Below, in pieces: positions 33,073-44,871 of a stretch of 64,000 nucleotides of DNA (the first letter of the stretch is position 1; each line of letters begins with the position of its first letter). The stretch is from Elymus sibiricus (lineage: Eukaryota; Streptophyta; Magnoliopsida; Poales; Poaceae). The stretch spans positions 370,575,220 to 370,639,219 of the forward strand of contig CM077671.1 of assembly GCA_039707655.1 (NCBI GenBank), written 5' to 3'. The notes under the pieces are model-generated. The model had not been told where the DNA came from. It ran no database searches and saw only the letters and a program-made list of their open reading frames with translations. The translations under genes were made by a program, and so were the position numbers.

Positions 33073-35329
33073 ATTCCTGCTCGTCCTCAAGTAGGGAAAT
33101 GATAAAAACTGAATTATTGATGTGACATGCTATCCACTATGTAATCTTATTCAGGTATGCTCATTGAGAAAAGATGAATCAACAAATATTAACATAGCAA
33201 TAATTGAAATGTAAGAAGCAGAATTGTTTATTCTTAAAAGTATACGATCTTTAGGAAATGTTTACCCCATATTCATCTTATTGTATTAGCAAGGCATGGC
33301 TCTATCTTGACCACATTAATACAAATGTTAAGCACCACGGTGTCCAAGTCAAGCAATTGGTTCGTACTTTTTCAATATGCATCAACTTTTTATTCTTCAC
33401 GCAATACATGAGCGTGAGCCATTGGACATAGCATTTAGGCAGAATATAGTATGATGGTAGATATCAAAGGGGTTGGAAGTGGAGAACATAGTCTCACATC
33501 AACTAGGCGTACCAATGGGCGATGGAGATGTCAATGCAAGGAGTAGGAATTGCCATGCAAATGATGCACTAGAGCTATAAGTGTATGAAAGCTCAAATGA
33601 AGCTAAGTGGGGTGTGCATCCAACTTGCTTTCTCATGAAGACCTCGGGCATTTGAGGAAGCCCGTCATAGGAATATACAAGACAAGTTTGTAATAATGAA
33701 TAGGTAATTCCCACTAGCATATGAAAGTGATATATCATGAGACTCTCTACATGAAGAGCATGGTGCCACTTTGAGGCACAAGTGTGGTAAAGGATAGTAG
33801 CAAAGTCCCTTCTCTCATTTTCTCTCATCATTTTTTTTGAATGGATGGTGGGCTCATTTGGCCTCCCGTGTCTTTGTTTTCGTCCGGAGTCTCATATAGA
33901 TTTATGGGAGAATCATTGTCTCCATCATTCTTTCCTCACTGGGACAATGCTCTAATAATGATCATCATCACAATTTTATTTACTTACAACTCAATATGGA
34001 GAACTGATATGAAGATATGACTCTGTATGAATGCCTCTGGCAGTGTACCAGGATGTGCAATGATCTGGCGTGACATGTATCAAAAACATTATGAACAATG
34101 GCTTTGCCACAAATACTATGTCAGCTCTATATGATCATGCAAAGCAATATGACGGTGAACGAACTAGTCATGTGAAGTGACGATGGAATTTGCATGGCAA
34201 TATATCTCGGAATGGCTATGGAAACGCCATGATAGGTAGGTATGGTGGCTGTTTTGAGGAAGATATAATAAGGCTTATGTGCAAGTGCAACAGAGCGTAT
34301 CATGTCACAGGGTTTGGATGCACCGGCGAAAGTTGCACCGATCCTCGAGGTGAGAATGGGCAATGCACGGTACCGAAGAGGCTAGCAAATTATGAAAAGG
34401 TGAGATTGCGTATGTCCATGGTTTCACATTAGTCATAAAGAACTAATATACTTATTGGAAAGTTTTATTAGTTTATCACAAATCAAAGTACTACTCGCAT
34501 GCCCTGAGGGAAGAGGTTGGTAGGAGTTAACCATCGTGCGCTTCCGACCTGAAACAACACTAGGATTTCAACGAGGAATAGAAATGCTAACACATCATCA
34601 CCAAGCCTCTTTAATTTTTAGATGAACAAAAAGGTCAACCCCTCTTAATATAGACACTTCTACGGTTTAACAATTATGAACTCACACCTATTTCATATTA
34701 CCACATCAATATGATCGACCCACAATTTCTTTATATGTGCTACATGATGGTTTTGATTATCACTCATTGAATACCTAATGTTTTGGACTAGTCTTCATGA
34801 CCCATGCAAATTACCATCACTATTAATTAACTCTCAAACAAATATAAGTGAAGAAAGAGAGTGAAATCATTTCTATAAAATCTACACGCCACCGTGCTCA
34901 AAAAGATATAAGTGAAGCACTAGAGCAACTGCTAAGCTCAAAAGATATAAGTGAAGCACATAGAGTATTCTAACAAATTATGATGAAGGTGTGTCTCTCT
35001 TAAATAGGTGTGTTCAGCAAACAATGATTGTGGCAAACTGAAAGTAAAAGCAAACTAAAGCAAACGACGCTCCAAGCAAAACTCATATCATGTGACGTAT
35101 AAAAATATAGCTTCAAGTGACATGCCGATGGATTTGAGACGAAAGAGGGGATGCCTTCCGGGGCATCCCCAAGCTTAGACGCTTGAGTATCCTTTAAAAT
35201 ATTACCTTGGGGTGCCTTGGGCATCCCCAAGCTTAGGCTCTTGCTAATCCTTATTCCTTTGTCCATCAAGATAACACCCAAAACTTGAAAACTTCAATCA
35301 CACAAAACTCAACAAAACCTCATGAGATC
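33073..35329 (-). other. 3' non-coding internal region of element A, first part
   Basis: No sense-strand gene is supported. Antisense (plus) 34190-34290 reads NAMIGRYGG, related to the antisense readings of B1 and C. The blocks AGTGAAGCAC and ATAAGTGAAG recur several times (34850-34960), as in B1 (49570-49780). Two hairpins with a polypurine-like core lie at 35147-35170 and 35209-35228. Confidence 0.6.
35147..35228 (-). repeat. Two hairpins built on the polypurine-tract motif
   Basis: GGGGATGCC pairs with GGCATCCCC (35147-35170) and GGGGTGCC pairs with GGCATCCCC (35209-35228). Each is followed by AAGCTTAG, so in element orientation each reads CTAAGCTTGGGGATGCC, the same core as the tract at 33057. 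B1 has the same pair at 49976-50000 and about 50030-50062. Confidence 0.75.
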
Positions 35330-35958
35330 TGACGTGGCTTGGGACTGCATCGATATTTCCCCAAAGAGGAAGGGATGATGCAACACAGTGACGGTAAGTA
35401 TTTCCCTCAGTTATGAAACCAAGGTTATTGAACCAGTAGGAGGATCACCACCACACAATAAGAAGAACCCGCACACAAATAACAAATACTTGCAACCCGA
35501 CGCGAAAGAGAGGTTGTCAATCTCTCTACGGTTAAAAAATAGATTAGGTAGTGATAGATAAGAGAGATAGATCTCTCAAGAACACAAAATAAAAAGGGCA
35601 AATAAAAAGTGCAGCAATATATTTTTGGGTTTTTGGTTTAGTAGATTTGAAAACAAAAAGGCAAAAGGATAGATCGGAAAGCAATATGTTGGAAAAGTAG
35701 ACCCAGTGACCGTAGGTTTCACTAGTGGCTTCTCTCATGAGTATAGCACACTGTGGGTGAACAAATTACTGTTGGGTATCCGATATTCCGCAAAGTAAAA
35801 AAACAAGCAAAAACAACAACTGGCACTTTGGCACTATGTCAATAGGTTGGTCCCAAAAAATGATATAAATTTGCTATAAAATGATTGTAAAACATCCAAG
35901 AATGATAATATAACAACATGGAACAAGCAAAAATTATAGATACGTTGGAGACGTATCA
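35330..35958 (-). mobile_element. Type-B solo LTR with a large internal deletion (TSD AGATC)
   Basis: The ends are intact (TGACGTGGCTTGG at left, GGAGACGTATCA at right) and the flanks are perfect AGATC copies at 35325-35329 and 35959-35963. Only 629 bp remain of about 1575. After TTACTGTTGGG at about 35770 the sequence jumps to the U3 part (GATATTC...). The palindrome and TATA box are therefore missing. Confidence 0.9.
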
Positions 35959-35963
35959 AGATC

Positions 35964-36503
35964 CGTTAGTATAAGAAACATATTGCATACTTTAAGTACT
36001 GTTGTAAATTGATTCAAATTTCATAAATGCATAATAGGTACTGTATTCTAACTTCTCCATGGCTTATACCCCCCGATACAATCCATAGCATAATCAAAAC
36101 AAGCAACTATGCAAGCAAAAACAGAATCTGTCTAAAACAGAATAGTCTGTAGCAATCTGTAGAGAGGCTTTATTCTCTAACTCTAAAAATTCTTACAAAT
36201 TAGAAAAACCTTTAAAATTTGTATTGAAACATTGTGTAAAACTTTCAGATCATTATCGTGCTCCAGTAAAAAATGAAAATTCCTGTACTAGAGTCAAAAG
36301 TTTCTGTTTTGTGTCAGCATCGATTCTACTCATCTTGTGAGTCATCCCAAAGGCTTTACTTGGCACAAACACTAATATAAACACAAAAAAATAACCATTA
36401 CAGAGTAAATAACCAAGCTATTCAAAATAAACAGGAAGTTTTAAGCAAAAATATTAAGATAACTATTGGATTGCCTCCCAATAAGCGCTATTGTTTTATG
36501 CCC
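35964..36503 (-). other. Internal region of element A between solo LTR and gag-PR stop
   Basis: No gene. The stretch 36470-36510 (TTGCCTCCCA, AAGCGCTATTG, CCCCTAGCTAGGCAT) is shared with B1 at 50638-50684. Confidence 0.55.
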
Positions 36504-38606
36504 CTAGCTAGGCATAATGCATAGTTTCAAGTATTGTCATCTTTGACACTCCACCCATAAGTAGCTCTCATGATTGATTCATAAGGTGGTTTAATTCTTT
36601 TTCTAGGTAAGTGTTCCATCCCTTTCTTTAATGGGAATTGGAACCTTATGTTTCCCTCTTTCATGTCAATGATTGCACCTATAGTTCGTAAGAAAAGGTC
36701 TTCCAAATATTATGGGACAAGAAGGATTGCAATCAATATCAAGCTCAATTAAATCTACAGGCACATAATTTTTATTTGCAATAATAATCACATCATTAAT
36801 TCTAAAGGTTTCTTAATGGTAGAATCCGCAAGATGCAAGTTAAGGGAACAATCTTCAATATTAGTGAGACCAAGCACATCACAAAGAGTTTTAGGAATAG
36901 TTGAAACACTAGCACCAAGGTCACACAAAGCATTGCATTCATATTTATATATCTTTATTTTGATAGTAGGTTGCCACTCATCATGCAATTTTCTAGGAAT
37001 AGAAACTTCAAGCTCAAGTTTCTCATCATAAGCTCTTATCATAGCTTCTACTATATGTTCGGTAAAAGCTTTGTTTTGTTCATAAGCATTGGGTGAGCTA
37101 ATAACGGATTGCAACAAGGAAACACATTCTACTAAAGAGCAATTATCATAATTAAAGTCCTTGTAATCCAAAATAGTGGGCACATCACTAGTTAAAGTTT
37201 TGACCTCTCCAAACCCACATTTTTCAGTTTTAGCATCAAAATCATCACCCTCCAAGCAAACGGGACGCTTCTCTTCTAAAGTTGACTCATCTCCAGTCCC
37301 TTTATCCTTTATATTCAGAGAGGTAAATAAAGATTCAATAGGAGAAACACTAATCATTTTAATATCTTCATCATGATTCCGGTAAAAACCGGTTGGAAGA
37401 GCTTTTTCTAAGAATTCCCGCTTAGCTCTCAACTTAGCGGTCCTCTCCTAACTTTCATTGATAGATATTTGGATAGATTTAATAGCATCATTAAAATCAT
37501 GCTTGGGTGGAAAAGCTTTATTTTTAAGAGTTTCCACATCAAGAGCAATCCTATCCATGTTTTTAGCGAAAGTGTCAACTACATGCAATTTTTCTTCTAC
37601 CATAGTGTTGAAAACCTTTTGAGAATTTATAAATTATTTAATTGTGTTCTCAAGATCAGAGGGCGTACTATTAGAATTTGTAGAAGAATTGCCATAAGAA
37701 TTTCCATAGTTGTTAGAGGAATTACCGGGATACGATCAGAATTGAAATTCCCTCTAAAAGCATTGTTGTTGAAATTATTTCGCGAGACGAAGTTCACATC
37801 AATGGAATCATTATTTTTCTCAATCAAAGTAGACAAGGGAACATCATTGGGATCAACATGAGCATTTTTACTAGCAACCATATTCATAAGAGCATCCACT
37901 TCTTTACTCAAAGTAGCGATTTCTTCAATAGAATTTACCTTCTTACCGGTAGGAGCCCTTTCGGTATGCCATTGAGAATAATTTTTCATAATGTTGTCCA
38001 GAAGTTTTGTGGCCTCTCCTAAGGTCACATCCATAAAGGTACCACCCGCAGCAGAATCTAGAAGATTTCTAGACACAAAGTTTAGTCCATCATAGAAGTT
38101 TTGGATAATCATCCACATATTTAAACCATGAGTTGGGCAACTTCTTATCATTAATTTCATTCTCTCCCAAGCTTGTGCAATATGCTCTTGATCTTTATGT
38201 TTAAAATTCATTATGTGATTTCTAAGGGAGATGACCTTAGCAGGAGGAAAATACTTGGCAATAAAAGCAGCTTTACACTTATCCCATGTTCCAATACTAT
38301 TACGCGGTAAAGATGAAAACCAAGCTTTAGCTTTATCTCTTAGTGAAAAAGGAAATATTTTTAATTTCACAATACCATTATCCATATCCTTTTTCTTTTG
38401 CATGTCACATAATTCAAAAAGGTATTAAGATGTGACACGGGATCCTCATTAGGACATCCTAAAAATTGATCTTTCATGACAAGATTTAGCAATGCAGCAT
38501 TAATATCAAAAGCCTCCACACTAGTGGCGGGTGGTATAGGTGTACTAATAAAATCATTATTATTAGTATTTGAGAAGTCACATAACTTCGTAGTATCTTG
38601 AGACAT
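36504..38606 (-). pseudogene. gag-protease gene of element A
   Basis: The ATG at 38606 is followed by FLGCPNEDPVSHLNTFL. A one-base loss near 38410 moves the frame to KIFPFSLRDKAKAWFSSLP, ISLRNHIMNFKHKDQEHIAQ and IIQNFYDGLN, the gag core. A second shift near 37730 falls in a Gly/Asn/Ser-rich stretch. The protease then reads CNALCDLGASVSTIPKTLCD (D-L-G-A active site, about 36880) and, after another shift, FGRPFL (about 36690). The reading unit ends MPS-stop at 36504. It supplies capsid protein and its processing protease. No zinc knuckle is seen and no RT follows. It has at least three lesions. Confidence 0.83.
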
Positions 38607-38825
38607 GGTGACCGAACGAGCAAAGTAACAAGCAAGGCAAGTAAACTAGCAAGCGAAGAAGTAAACTAGTAACAAGCAAAGGTAAATATTTTTGTATTTT
38701 TGATTTTTATGAGATGATCTAAATATAAAAGCAAATAAAAAGAAGAACAAGTGAATGAAAATTTGTGTGAAGTTACTTGGTAGTTGAGGATGATATTCCC
38801 CGGCAATAGCGCCAGAAATCCTTCC
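38607..38825 (-). other. Leader of element A with primer-binding site
   Basis: On the minus strand TGGCGCTATTGCCGGGGAA (38796-38813) starts 12 bp inside the LTR border and matches the tRNA-Asp-type site of the Athila group with small changes. The rest is AG-repeat-rich leader (AGCAAGNNAGTAAAC repeats at 38625-38680). Confidence 0.72.
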
Positions 38826-40380
38826 TGGTACTTGTGATCTGCGTTGGGTTTTCCGTGAAGAGGAACGGGTAATTGCAGCACAAAGCGGATAAGTATTTCC
38901 CTCAGTTATGAAACCAAGGTTTATCAAACAATAGGAATATCAATCCTCAACCGTCCTCAGCGGCTGCACACAAATGAACAAATGACTTGCACCCAACGCG
39001 GGCAAGAGGGTTGTCAATCCCCTTGATCTTGTTATTTGCAAGCAAATGAGTTGTGTAGATAATTGTTGATAAATGAAAAATAAATAAAAAGAAAATAAAG
39101 GCAGCGAGGTAATAATAGCGTTTGTAAATATATAATTCAATAGATCCGGGGGCCATAGTGTTCTCTAGTGGCATCTCTCATGTAGGCAGCATACGGTGGG
39201 TAAACAAATTACTGTTGGGCAATTGATAGAAAAGAGGTTAGTTATGCGATGTTCACGGCAATGATCATGTATATATAGGCATCACGTCCTTAAGCAAATA
39301 GGTCGACTCCTGCCTGCACCTATTACTATTGCTCCACTCATCGACCGCTATCCATCATGCATCTAGAGTATTAAGTAAAACAAAGTAATGCTTGGAGAAC
39401 GATGACATGATGTAGACAAAGTAAACTCTAACAATATGAATGAACCCCATCGTTTTATCCTTAGTAGCAACAACACAAAGACACATCTTGTCCCCTACTT
39501 TGTCACTGGGATATAGAAACTCGCCAGGTTGAACCTACCACAACGCACCACTCCCACCGATGAAATATCAATCTACTTGGCCAAAGCACATCAATAGATC
39601 GGAGAGCATTAAGAAGCTATAATGGTCATGCACTTAAGAGATAATATAATTTAGAGGCATCTCAAATACTTTTCATGAATAATCCAAACATAAACCCACA
39701 ATTCATCGGATCCCAACAAACACACCGCACAATAGGATTACATCGGATGGATCATAGCGAAGATGCAATGATCATTGTATTGAAGATCTTAAGAGAGAGC
39801 GATTGCCATCTAGGTACTATCTATGGACCCGTAGGTCTATGGTGAACTACTCACACATCCTCATGAGGGCATCGAGGTTGATGAAGAGGCCCTCCGCGAT
39901 CAATCCCCCCTCTGGCAAGGTGCCGAAACGGAGCTCCAGATGGCCTCGCGACGGAACAGAGACTTGAGGCGGCGGAAAAAGGGTTTCTGGACTGCCTCTA
40001 GGGTTTTTAGGATTTTAGAGAATTTATAGGCCGAAGAGGGACGTCGGGAGAGCCACGAGGGGGCCAGCACATATCAGGGCGCGCCCTGATGTGTGGTGGG
40101 GCCCTCGTGTGCCTCCTGACCTCCTTCCGAAGCTTCTAGGTCTTCATATAGTCTAGAAAAAATCACCAAAAAGTTTCGTGGCAATTGGACTTCGTTTGGT
40201 AGGGTAAACATGAAAAGGCAAAAACATGCAAAAAAACAGCAATTGGCACTGGGCACTAGGTCAATTGGTTAGTGCTCAAAAACATTATAAATTGGTAAAT
40301 AATGACCCAAAAAGTATCCTAGAATGATAATATATCAGCATGGAACAATAAAAAATTATAGATATGTTGGAGACGTATCA
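38826..40380 (-). mobile_element. 5' LTR of element A
   Basis: It is 1555 bp and starts TGGTACTTGTGATCTGCG as displayed (one change from TGATAC in the partner LTR). It ends GGAGACGTATCA at 40380 followed by CTCTT. The palindrome CACATATCAGGGCGCGCC is at 40070-40102, with reverse TATA at 40023-40028. Confidence 0.92.
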
Positions 40381-40702
40381 CTCTTGGCCCTATAACAACA
40401 CCAAAAGCATAATCACTAGCATCATATATAATTTCAAATGATAAGTTCCATTCAGGTGGTTGAACAATAGGTGAAGAAATTAAAGCTTTCTTAAGTATGT
40501 TGAAGGCCTCTACACAAACATCATCAAAAACAAATGGGATATTTGTTTGGAGAAGATTAGTTAATGACCTAGAAATCTTTGAGAAATCCTTAATAAATCT
40601 TCTATAGAAACCAGCATGACAAAGGAAACTTCTTTTACCTTTTACATCTCTAGGACATGTCATTTTCTCAATTGCATCAATTTTAGCTTTGTCTACGATC
40701 AA
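40381..40702 (-). pseudogene. RT thumb/connection and first RNase H strand of element D
   Basis: Readable motifs are GFYRRFIKDFSKISRSLTNL (RT end) and IIYDASDYAFGVV (first RNase H Asp). The frame runs in register into the CTCTT duplication and continues at 4214 on the far side of element A. The neighbouring RT frame (40683-41060) is displaced from it. Confidence 0.83.
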
Positions 40703-41465
40703 TACGCCGTTCTGAGATTTTATGCCTAAGTACTATACCTTCATTCACCATAAAGTGACACTTCTCCCAATTCAAGATAAGATTAGTTTCTTTGCATCTC
40801 TGCAAAACTCGATCAAGGTTGCTCAAGCAATCATCAAAAGAAGTCCCATAAACGAAAAAATCATGCATGAATACCTCAACAATTTTTTCACAAAAGTCAA
40901 AAAATATAGCAGTTATACATCTTTTAAAGGTAGCAGGTGCATTATAAAAACCAAAAGGCATGTGTCTATAAGCATAAGTTCCAAACGGACATGTGAAAGT
41001 AGTTTTCTCTTGATCTTCTTTTGACATAGGTATTTGAGAAAAAAACAGAATATCCATCAAGAAAACAAAAGTGTATATGCTTAGATAATTTTTCTAACAT
41101 TTGATCAATAAATGTCAAGGGGTAATGATATTTTTAGTAGCTTTGTTTAATCTCCTGAAATCAATTACCATCCTATAACCAGTTACAATTCTTTGTGGGA
41201 TAAGTTCATTTTTATCATTAGGAACAACGATTATACCTCGTTTCTTAGGAACACAATGAACACGACTTACCCATCTACTATCAGTTATGGGATAGATTAT
41301 ACCTGCCTCCAGAAGCTTTAATATTTCAGTTCTTACCACTTCCTTCATTTTAGGATTCACATGACATTGATGATCAACGACAAGGTTTAGCATCCAGTTC
41401 CATATTAATATTATGCTGACATAGAGTGGGACTAATGCCCTTAAGATCATCGAGAGTATATTCAA
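40683..41465 (-). pseudogene. Reverse transcriptase domain of element D, active site altered
   Basis: RT copies element RNA to DNA. The order is LLEAGIIYPITDSRWVS, VHCVPKKRG, TGYRMVIDFRRLNKATK, then after a lesion near 41115 FTCPFGTYAYRHMPFGFYNA and TFKRCI. The catalytic box reads VFMHDFFVYG (about 40860-40882), where the usual plant Gypsy box is FMDDF. The first Asp of the pair is therefore His. LNWEKCHFMVNEGIVLRHKI ends the palm. The frame is broken near 41100, and the active-site change alone should abolish activity. Confidence 0.85.
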
Positions 41466-41937
41466 TAGCAGCTCGGTGCTTCTTCAGCGTTTTGAGCAAT
41501 CTCTTTTCTTCATGCTCTGAAAGCTTAGCACTAATAATAACACGATATATCTTATTTTCATCAAGATACACATATTTTAATGTATCAGGTAATTTCTTTA
41601 ACTCAAACACGGGATCTCCCTTAGGTGGGGGAGGATCTCCTAGAATGTCAACATGCGAAATTGTGTTTAAGGATAGGTGCTTGCCTAAGAATATCTCACC
41701 TATTTCATTGCTCTCATTCATATGCTTATCATTTTCATGGTCGAGCAAATATTTTTCTAAAGGATCAGTAGGAGGCAAGACAATAGAAGCAAGACCAATA
41801 ATTTCATCATTACTAGATAATTCCTTCTCATGTGGTTGTCTACCAAACTTATAGAAATTAAACTCATTAGACACATCACAAAAACTCACTCTAACCTTTT
41901 CTTTAACACAACTAGTTTCAACATTAATGGTACTCAA
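41374..41937 (-). pseudogene. Protease-RT linker and RT N-terminal region of element D
   Basis: An open stretch of 187 codons precedes the RT fingers. It contains PTDPLEKYLLDHEND, a Pro-rich DPPPPKGDP, then LKKHRAAIEYTLDDLKGISP, the usual lead-in to plant Gypsy RT. It is displaced from the frame at 41115-41465, so one indel lies near 41400. Confidence 0.75.
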
Positions 41938-42263
41938 GAAAGGTTTACCAAATATAATAGGACAAAACTATCTTGTAGTGAACCAAGTACTAAGAATTCC
42001 ATAGGATATTTGATTTTTCCACACAAGACTTCAACATCTCGAACAATCCCAAGTAGTGAAATAGTATCTCTATTTGCAAGTTTAATAGTAACATCAATGT
42101 CTTCAATCTCAGGGGGTGCTATATCGTTCATGATTTCTTGATATAAAGTAAAACGAATAGCACTCACACTAGCACCCATATCACATAAATCATGACAACA
42201 ATGGTCTCTAATTTTAATAGAAACAATAGGCATACCAACAACTAGTTTATTCTTATCTAGCAC
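41934..42263 (-). pseudogene. Aspartic protease domain of element D
   Basis: CHDLCDMGASVSAIRFTLYQ carries the active site as D-M-G-A, a variant of D-L/T-G-A. DVTIKLANRDTISLLGIVRD and KIKYPMEFLVLGS form the flap and second lobe. Upstream there is a stop after LVENIDG (42324). The GRPFL-type end is distorted by a shift at about 41965. Confidence 0.75.
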
Positions 42264-42323
42264 ATCCTATTCGTTTCTAGCAGGTTTTGCGATTCTAGCA
42301 GCCTCATTGCAGAAGTAAATAAC

Positions 42324-42701
42324 CTACCCATCAATATTCTCAACTAGGAGATCCTTAACCATAGCAATCTTAGGCTCTATATTTATTTGTTCAGATGGTT
42401 TGGATGATCTAACATCGTTTTTATTAACCACAGTTGTAGCTTTAGCATGTTCCTTAATCCTAACATGAAAAGGTGGTTTCTCAATGTAAGTAGTAGGCAC
42501 AACTGGATCAACATTATAGATAATTGTTTCATCTTTAACAATGATAGGTTCCTCTGACAATTCTTCAATGGGTGGATGATATTTAAACCACTTCTCCTTG
42601 GGGAGATCAACATGAGAAGCAAAAGTTTCACAAAGGGAAGCTACTATCTTAGAGTCAAGTCTATATTTAGCGCTAAACTTATGAAAAGTATCAGTTTCCA
42701 T
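42324..42701 (-). pseudogene. gag C-terminal/protease linker of element D
   Basis: This 125-codon open stretch begins METDTFHKFSAKYR and is Pro/Glu/Val-rich (HPPIEELSEEPIIVKDE). It has no zinc knuckle. It connects the gag core with the protease and has no function of its own that I can name. Confidence 0.6.
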
Positions 42702-42737
42702 AAAAGATTTAACACAATCAAACTCAATTTTTATACC

Positions 42738-43417
42738 TCACTCTTTACCTTCATCGAGTTCCCAATCTTTAGAGTTGTGTTTAAATCTTTCCAGAAAATC
42801 CCACTTGAATTCAATAGTTTTCTTCATAAAGGAACCAGTAAAATAAGAATCGAGCATCACTTGATCATTATAAGAAAGCCGAGCATAAAAGTTTTGTAAT
42901 ATTATTTCCCCCGAGAGCTCATGATTGGGGCATGTGTGCATCATAGACTTAAGCCTCCCCGAAGCTTGAGCGATACTTTCTCCTTCACAAGGCCAAAAAT
43001 TATATATATAATTCTGATCACGATGAACTAGATGCATAGGACAAAACTTCTGGTGATTCCAGCTTCAATCGATTCCAGTCCCATGTTCTAGCATCATCCA
43101 ATAGCCTGTACCAAATAAATGCATTTCCCTCCAAAGACAAAGGGAACACCTTCTTCTTAACTCCATCTTTGGATAAACTTGCAAGCTTAAATAATCCACA
43201 AATCTCATCTATATATATATCAAGTGCAAATCAGGATGATTGTCATGTCTCCTGCATAAGCATTAGCTAGCAGTTTCTCTACCATACCCGAAGGAATCTC
43301 ATAGTAAATATTTTCAGAAAGTTCAGTAGGTTGGGGAGCGGCCTTTGCCACTTCCATTCGAGGTGAAGATACCCCGATCAAACCTCTCAAAGGATTATCA
43401 TCCATAGTAACAAGCAA
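42738..43417 (-). pseudogene. gag gene of element D, broken
   Basis: The N terminus is in 43220-43417 (MDDNPLRGLIGVSS, then NIYYEIPSGMVEKLLANAYA). The core in 42738-43037 has GESIAQASGRLKSMMHTCPN, ILQNFYARLSYNDQVMLDS and FMKKTIEFKWDFLERF. The parts lie in different frames, with sequence of weak frame between 43040 and 43220. It is the capsid gene, non-functional here. Confidence 0.72.
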
Positions 43418-43481
43418 CAGTAAATTTTAGCACGTATCGAAATGTTTCCTTACCTAATTTCGCTTACCAAAGGCGCTTCAC

Positions 43482-43499
43482 TCCCTGGCAACGACACCA
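43482..43499 (-). other. Primer-binding site of element D
   Basis: Minus strand TGGTGTCGTTGCCAGGGA lies 11 bp inside the LTR border and is of the tRNA-Asp type. Confidence 0.75.
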
Positions 43500-43510
43500 G
43501 AAAAGAGTCT

Positions 43511-44050
43511 TGATGACCCACAATTATAGAGGATCAATCGTAGTCCTTTCGATAAGTAAGAGTGTTGAACCCAACGAGGAGCAGAAGGAAATGACAAGCA
43601 GTTTTCAGCAAGGTTTTCTCTGCAGGTGCTGTAAGTAACAGTGATAGATAGTTTTGTAGCAAGATAATTCATAACAAGTAACAATAGTAGAAAGGGTGCA
43701 GCAAGGTAGCCCAATCCTTTTTATATAAAAGGACAGGCCTGGAAGTTCTCTTATATAAAGCAAAGTGCACTCGAGGAAACATGGGAATTTCTGCTTAGTC
43801 ACGTTCATCATGTTGAGTTGATTTGCGTTCGTTACTTTGATAATTTGATATGTGGGTGGACCGGTGCTTGGGTGATGTTCTTACTTGAACAAGCTACCCA
43901 CTTATGATTACCCCCTCTCGCAAGCATCCACAACTACAAAAGAAGAATTAAGATAAATCAAACCATAGCATGAAACATGTGGATCCAAATCCGCCCCTTA
44001 CGGAATAACACATAAACTAGGGTTTAAGCTTCTGTCACTCTAGTAACCCA
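43511..44050 (-). mobile_element. 5' LTR of element D, first part
   Basis: As displayed it starts TGATGACCCACAATTATAG. It is cut at 44050 by CACTA-2 and continues at 61163 after the CCA duplication. The junction reads smoothly across the insertion. Confidence 0.85.
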
Positions 44051-44640
44051 CACCAGTGCAGCCATGTGCTATACAAACGGTTTTTAACCCCTTTCCGTGA
44101 CGTAGTATTAAACCGTCGCCTTGCATGTGTGGGCGATGGGGGGGGGCTATCCCACACGACAGAGAAAACCCGTTGGCGTTGCCTGCACCCGGTCACACAC
44201 GAAGGGCAAAAATATATCGTTTGTGATTCGAAGGGCCATCACAAACAGACATATTGGGGAAGACGTGTGAGATAAGCTTATCATCCCACACAGGGAATCC
44301 CAAGGTTACGTCTCCGTTCGTATTGCAGATCACACACAATTTTCTGCATAACATCGTTTGTGATAGGGTTGATCACCACACACGATAATTATAATTCTGT
44401 CGTTTGCGTTATTCAAAACATCACTCACGGTGTCTAGATGAAACTGTTTGGCATTGGGCTGCCCATCACACACACATGTTTAAGAAAACGTTTGTGATTG
44501 GGTGTCCTAACGCACACAGTTGTCGAGCAGAATTCATGTGTGATTCCTCACCGATCCAACATGCCAACTTTGTAGAAACCGTGTGGGTTGTTTAAGGTCA
44601 CCACCCACGGTGTAGTCCTAGAAACCGTCTGGAATGGGAA
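44051..44640 (-). repeat. Left terminal/subterminal region of CACTA-2
   Basis: Repeated CACACACG, CGTTTGTGAT and AACCGTGTGGG-type motifs occur on both strands. The first 45 bp match the right end of CACTA-1. An eight-G run lies at 44139-44146. Confidence 0.8.
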
Positions 44641-44871
44641 CCCCCATAATAAACCTGATTGCTCTATTATTTATAATCCATTTAGTAATCAAATTAACAT
44701 TTCAGATCAAGCACAAAATATATTTCTTATTCGTATTATGGCAACCAGGATTTCATAATTGAATTACATCAGGGTACAACATCATATAGGCATATACTGC
44801 CTAGCTACACAATTTCACAACAGGACAAAGTTTCAAATGCAACATCTAAAACCTTTGGAAATTAAGTATCA

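Larger units (their letters stand above)
4215..40380 (-). mobile_element. Gypsy element A, gag-protease only, minus orientation
   Basis: It has two LTRs of about 1.56 kb: the 3' LTR on the left (split by CACTA-1) and the 5' LTR at 38826-40380. The primer-binding site is at 38796-38813, gag-PR is on the minus strand at 36504-38606, and the polypurine tract is at 33057-33072. The flanks carry CTCTT duplications. No RT, RNase H or integrase motifs exist anywhere in its internal region, so it is non-autonomous. Its own length without guests is about 8.3 kb. It sits inside the pol gene of element D. Confidence 0.9.
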
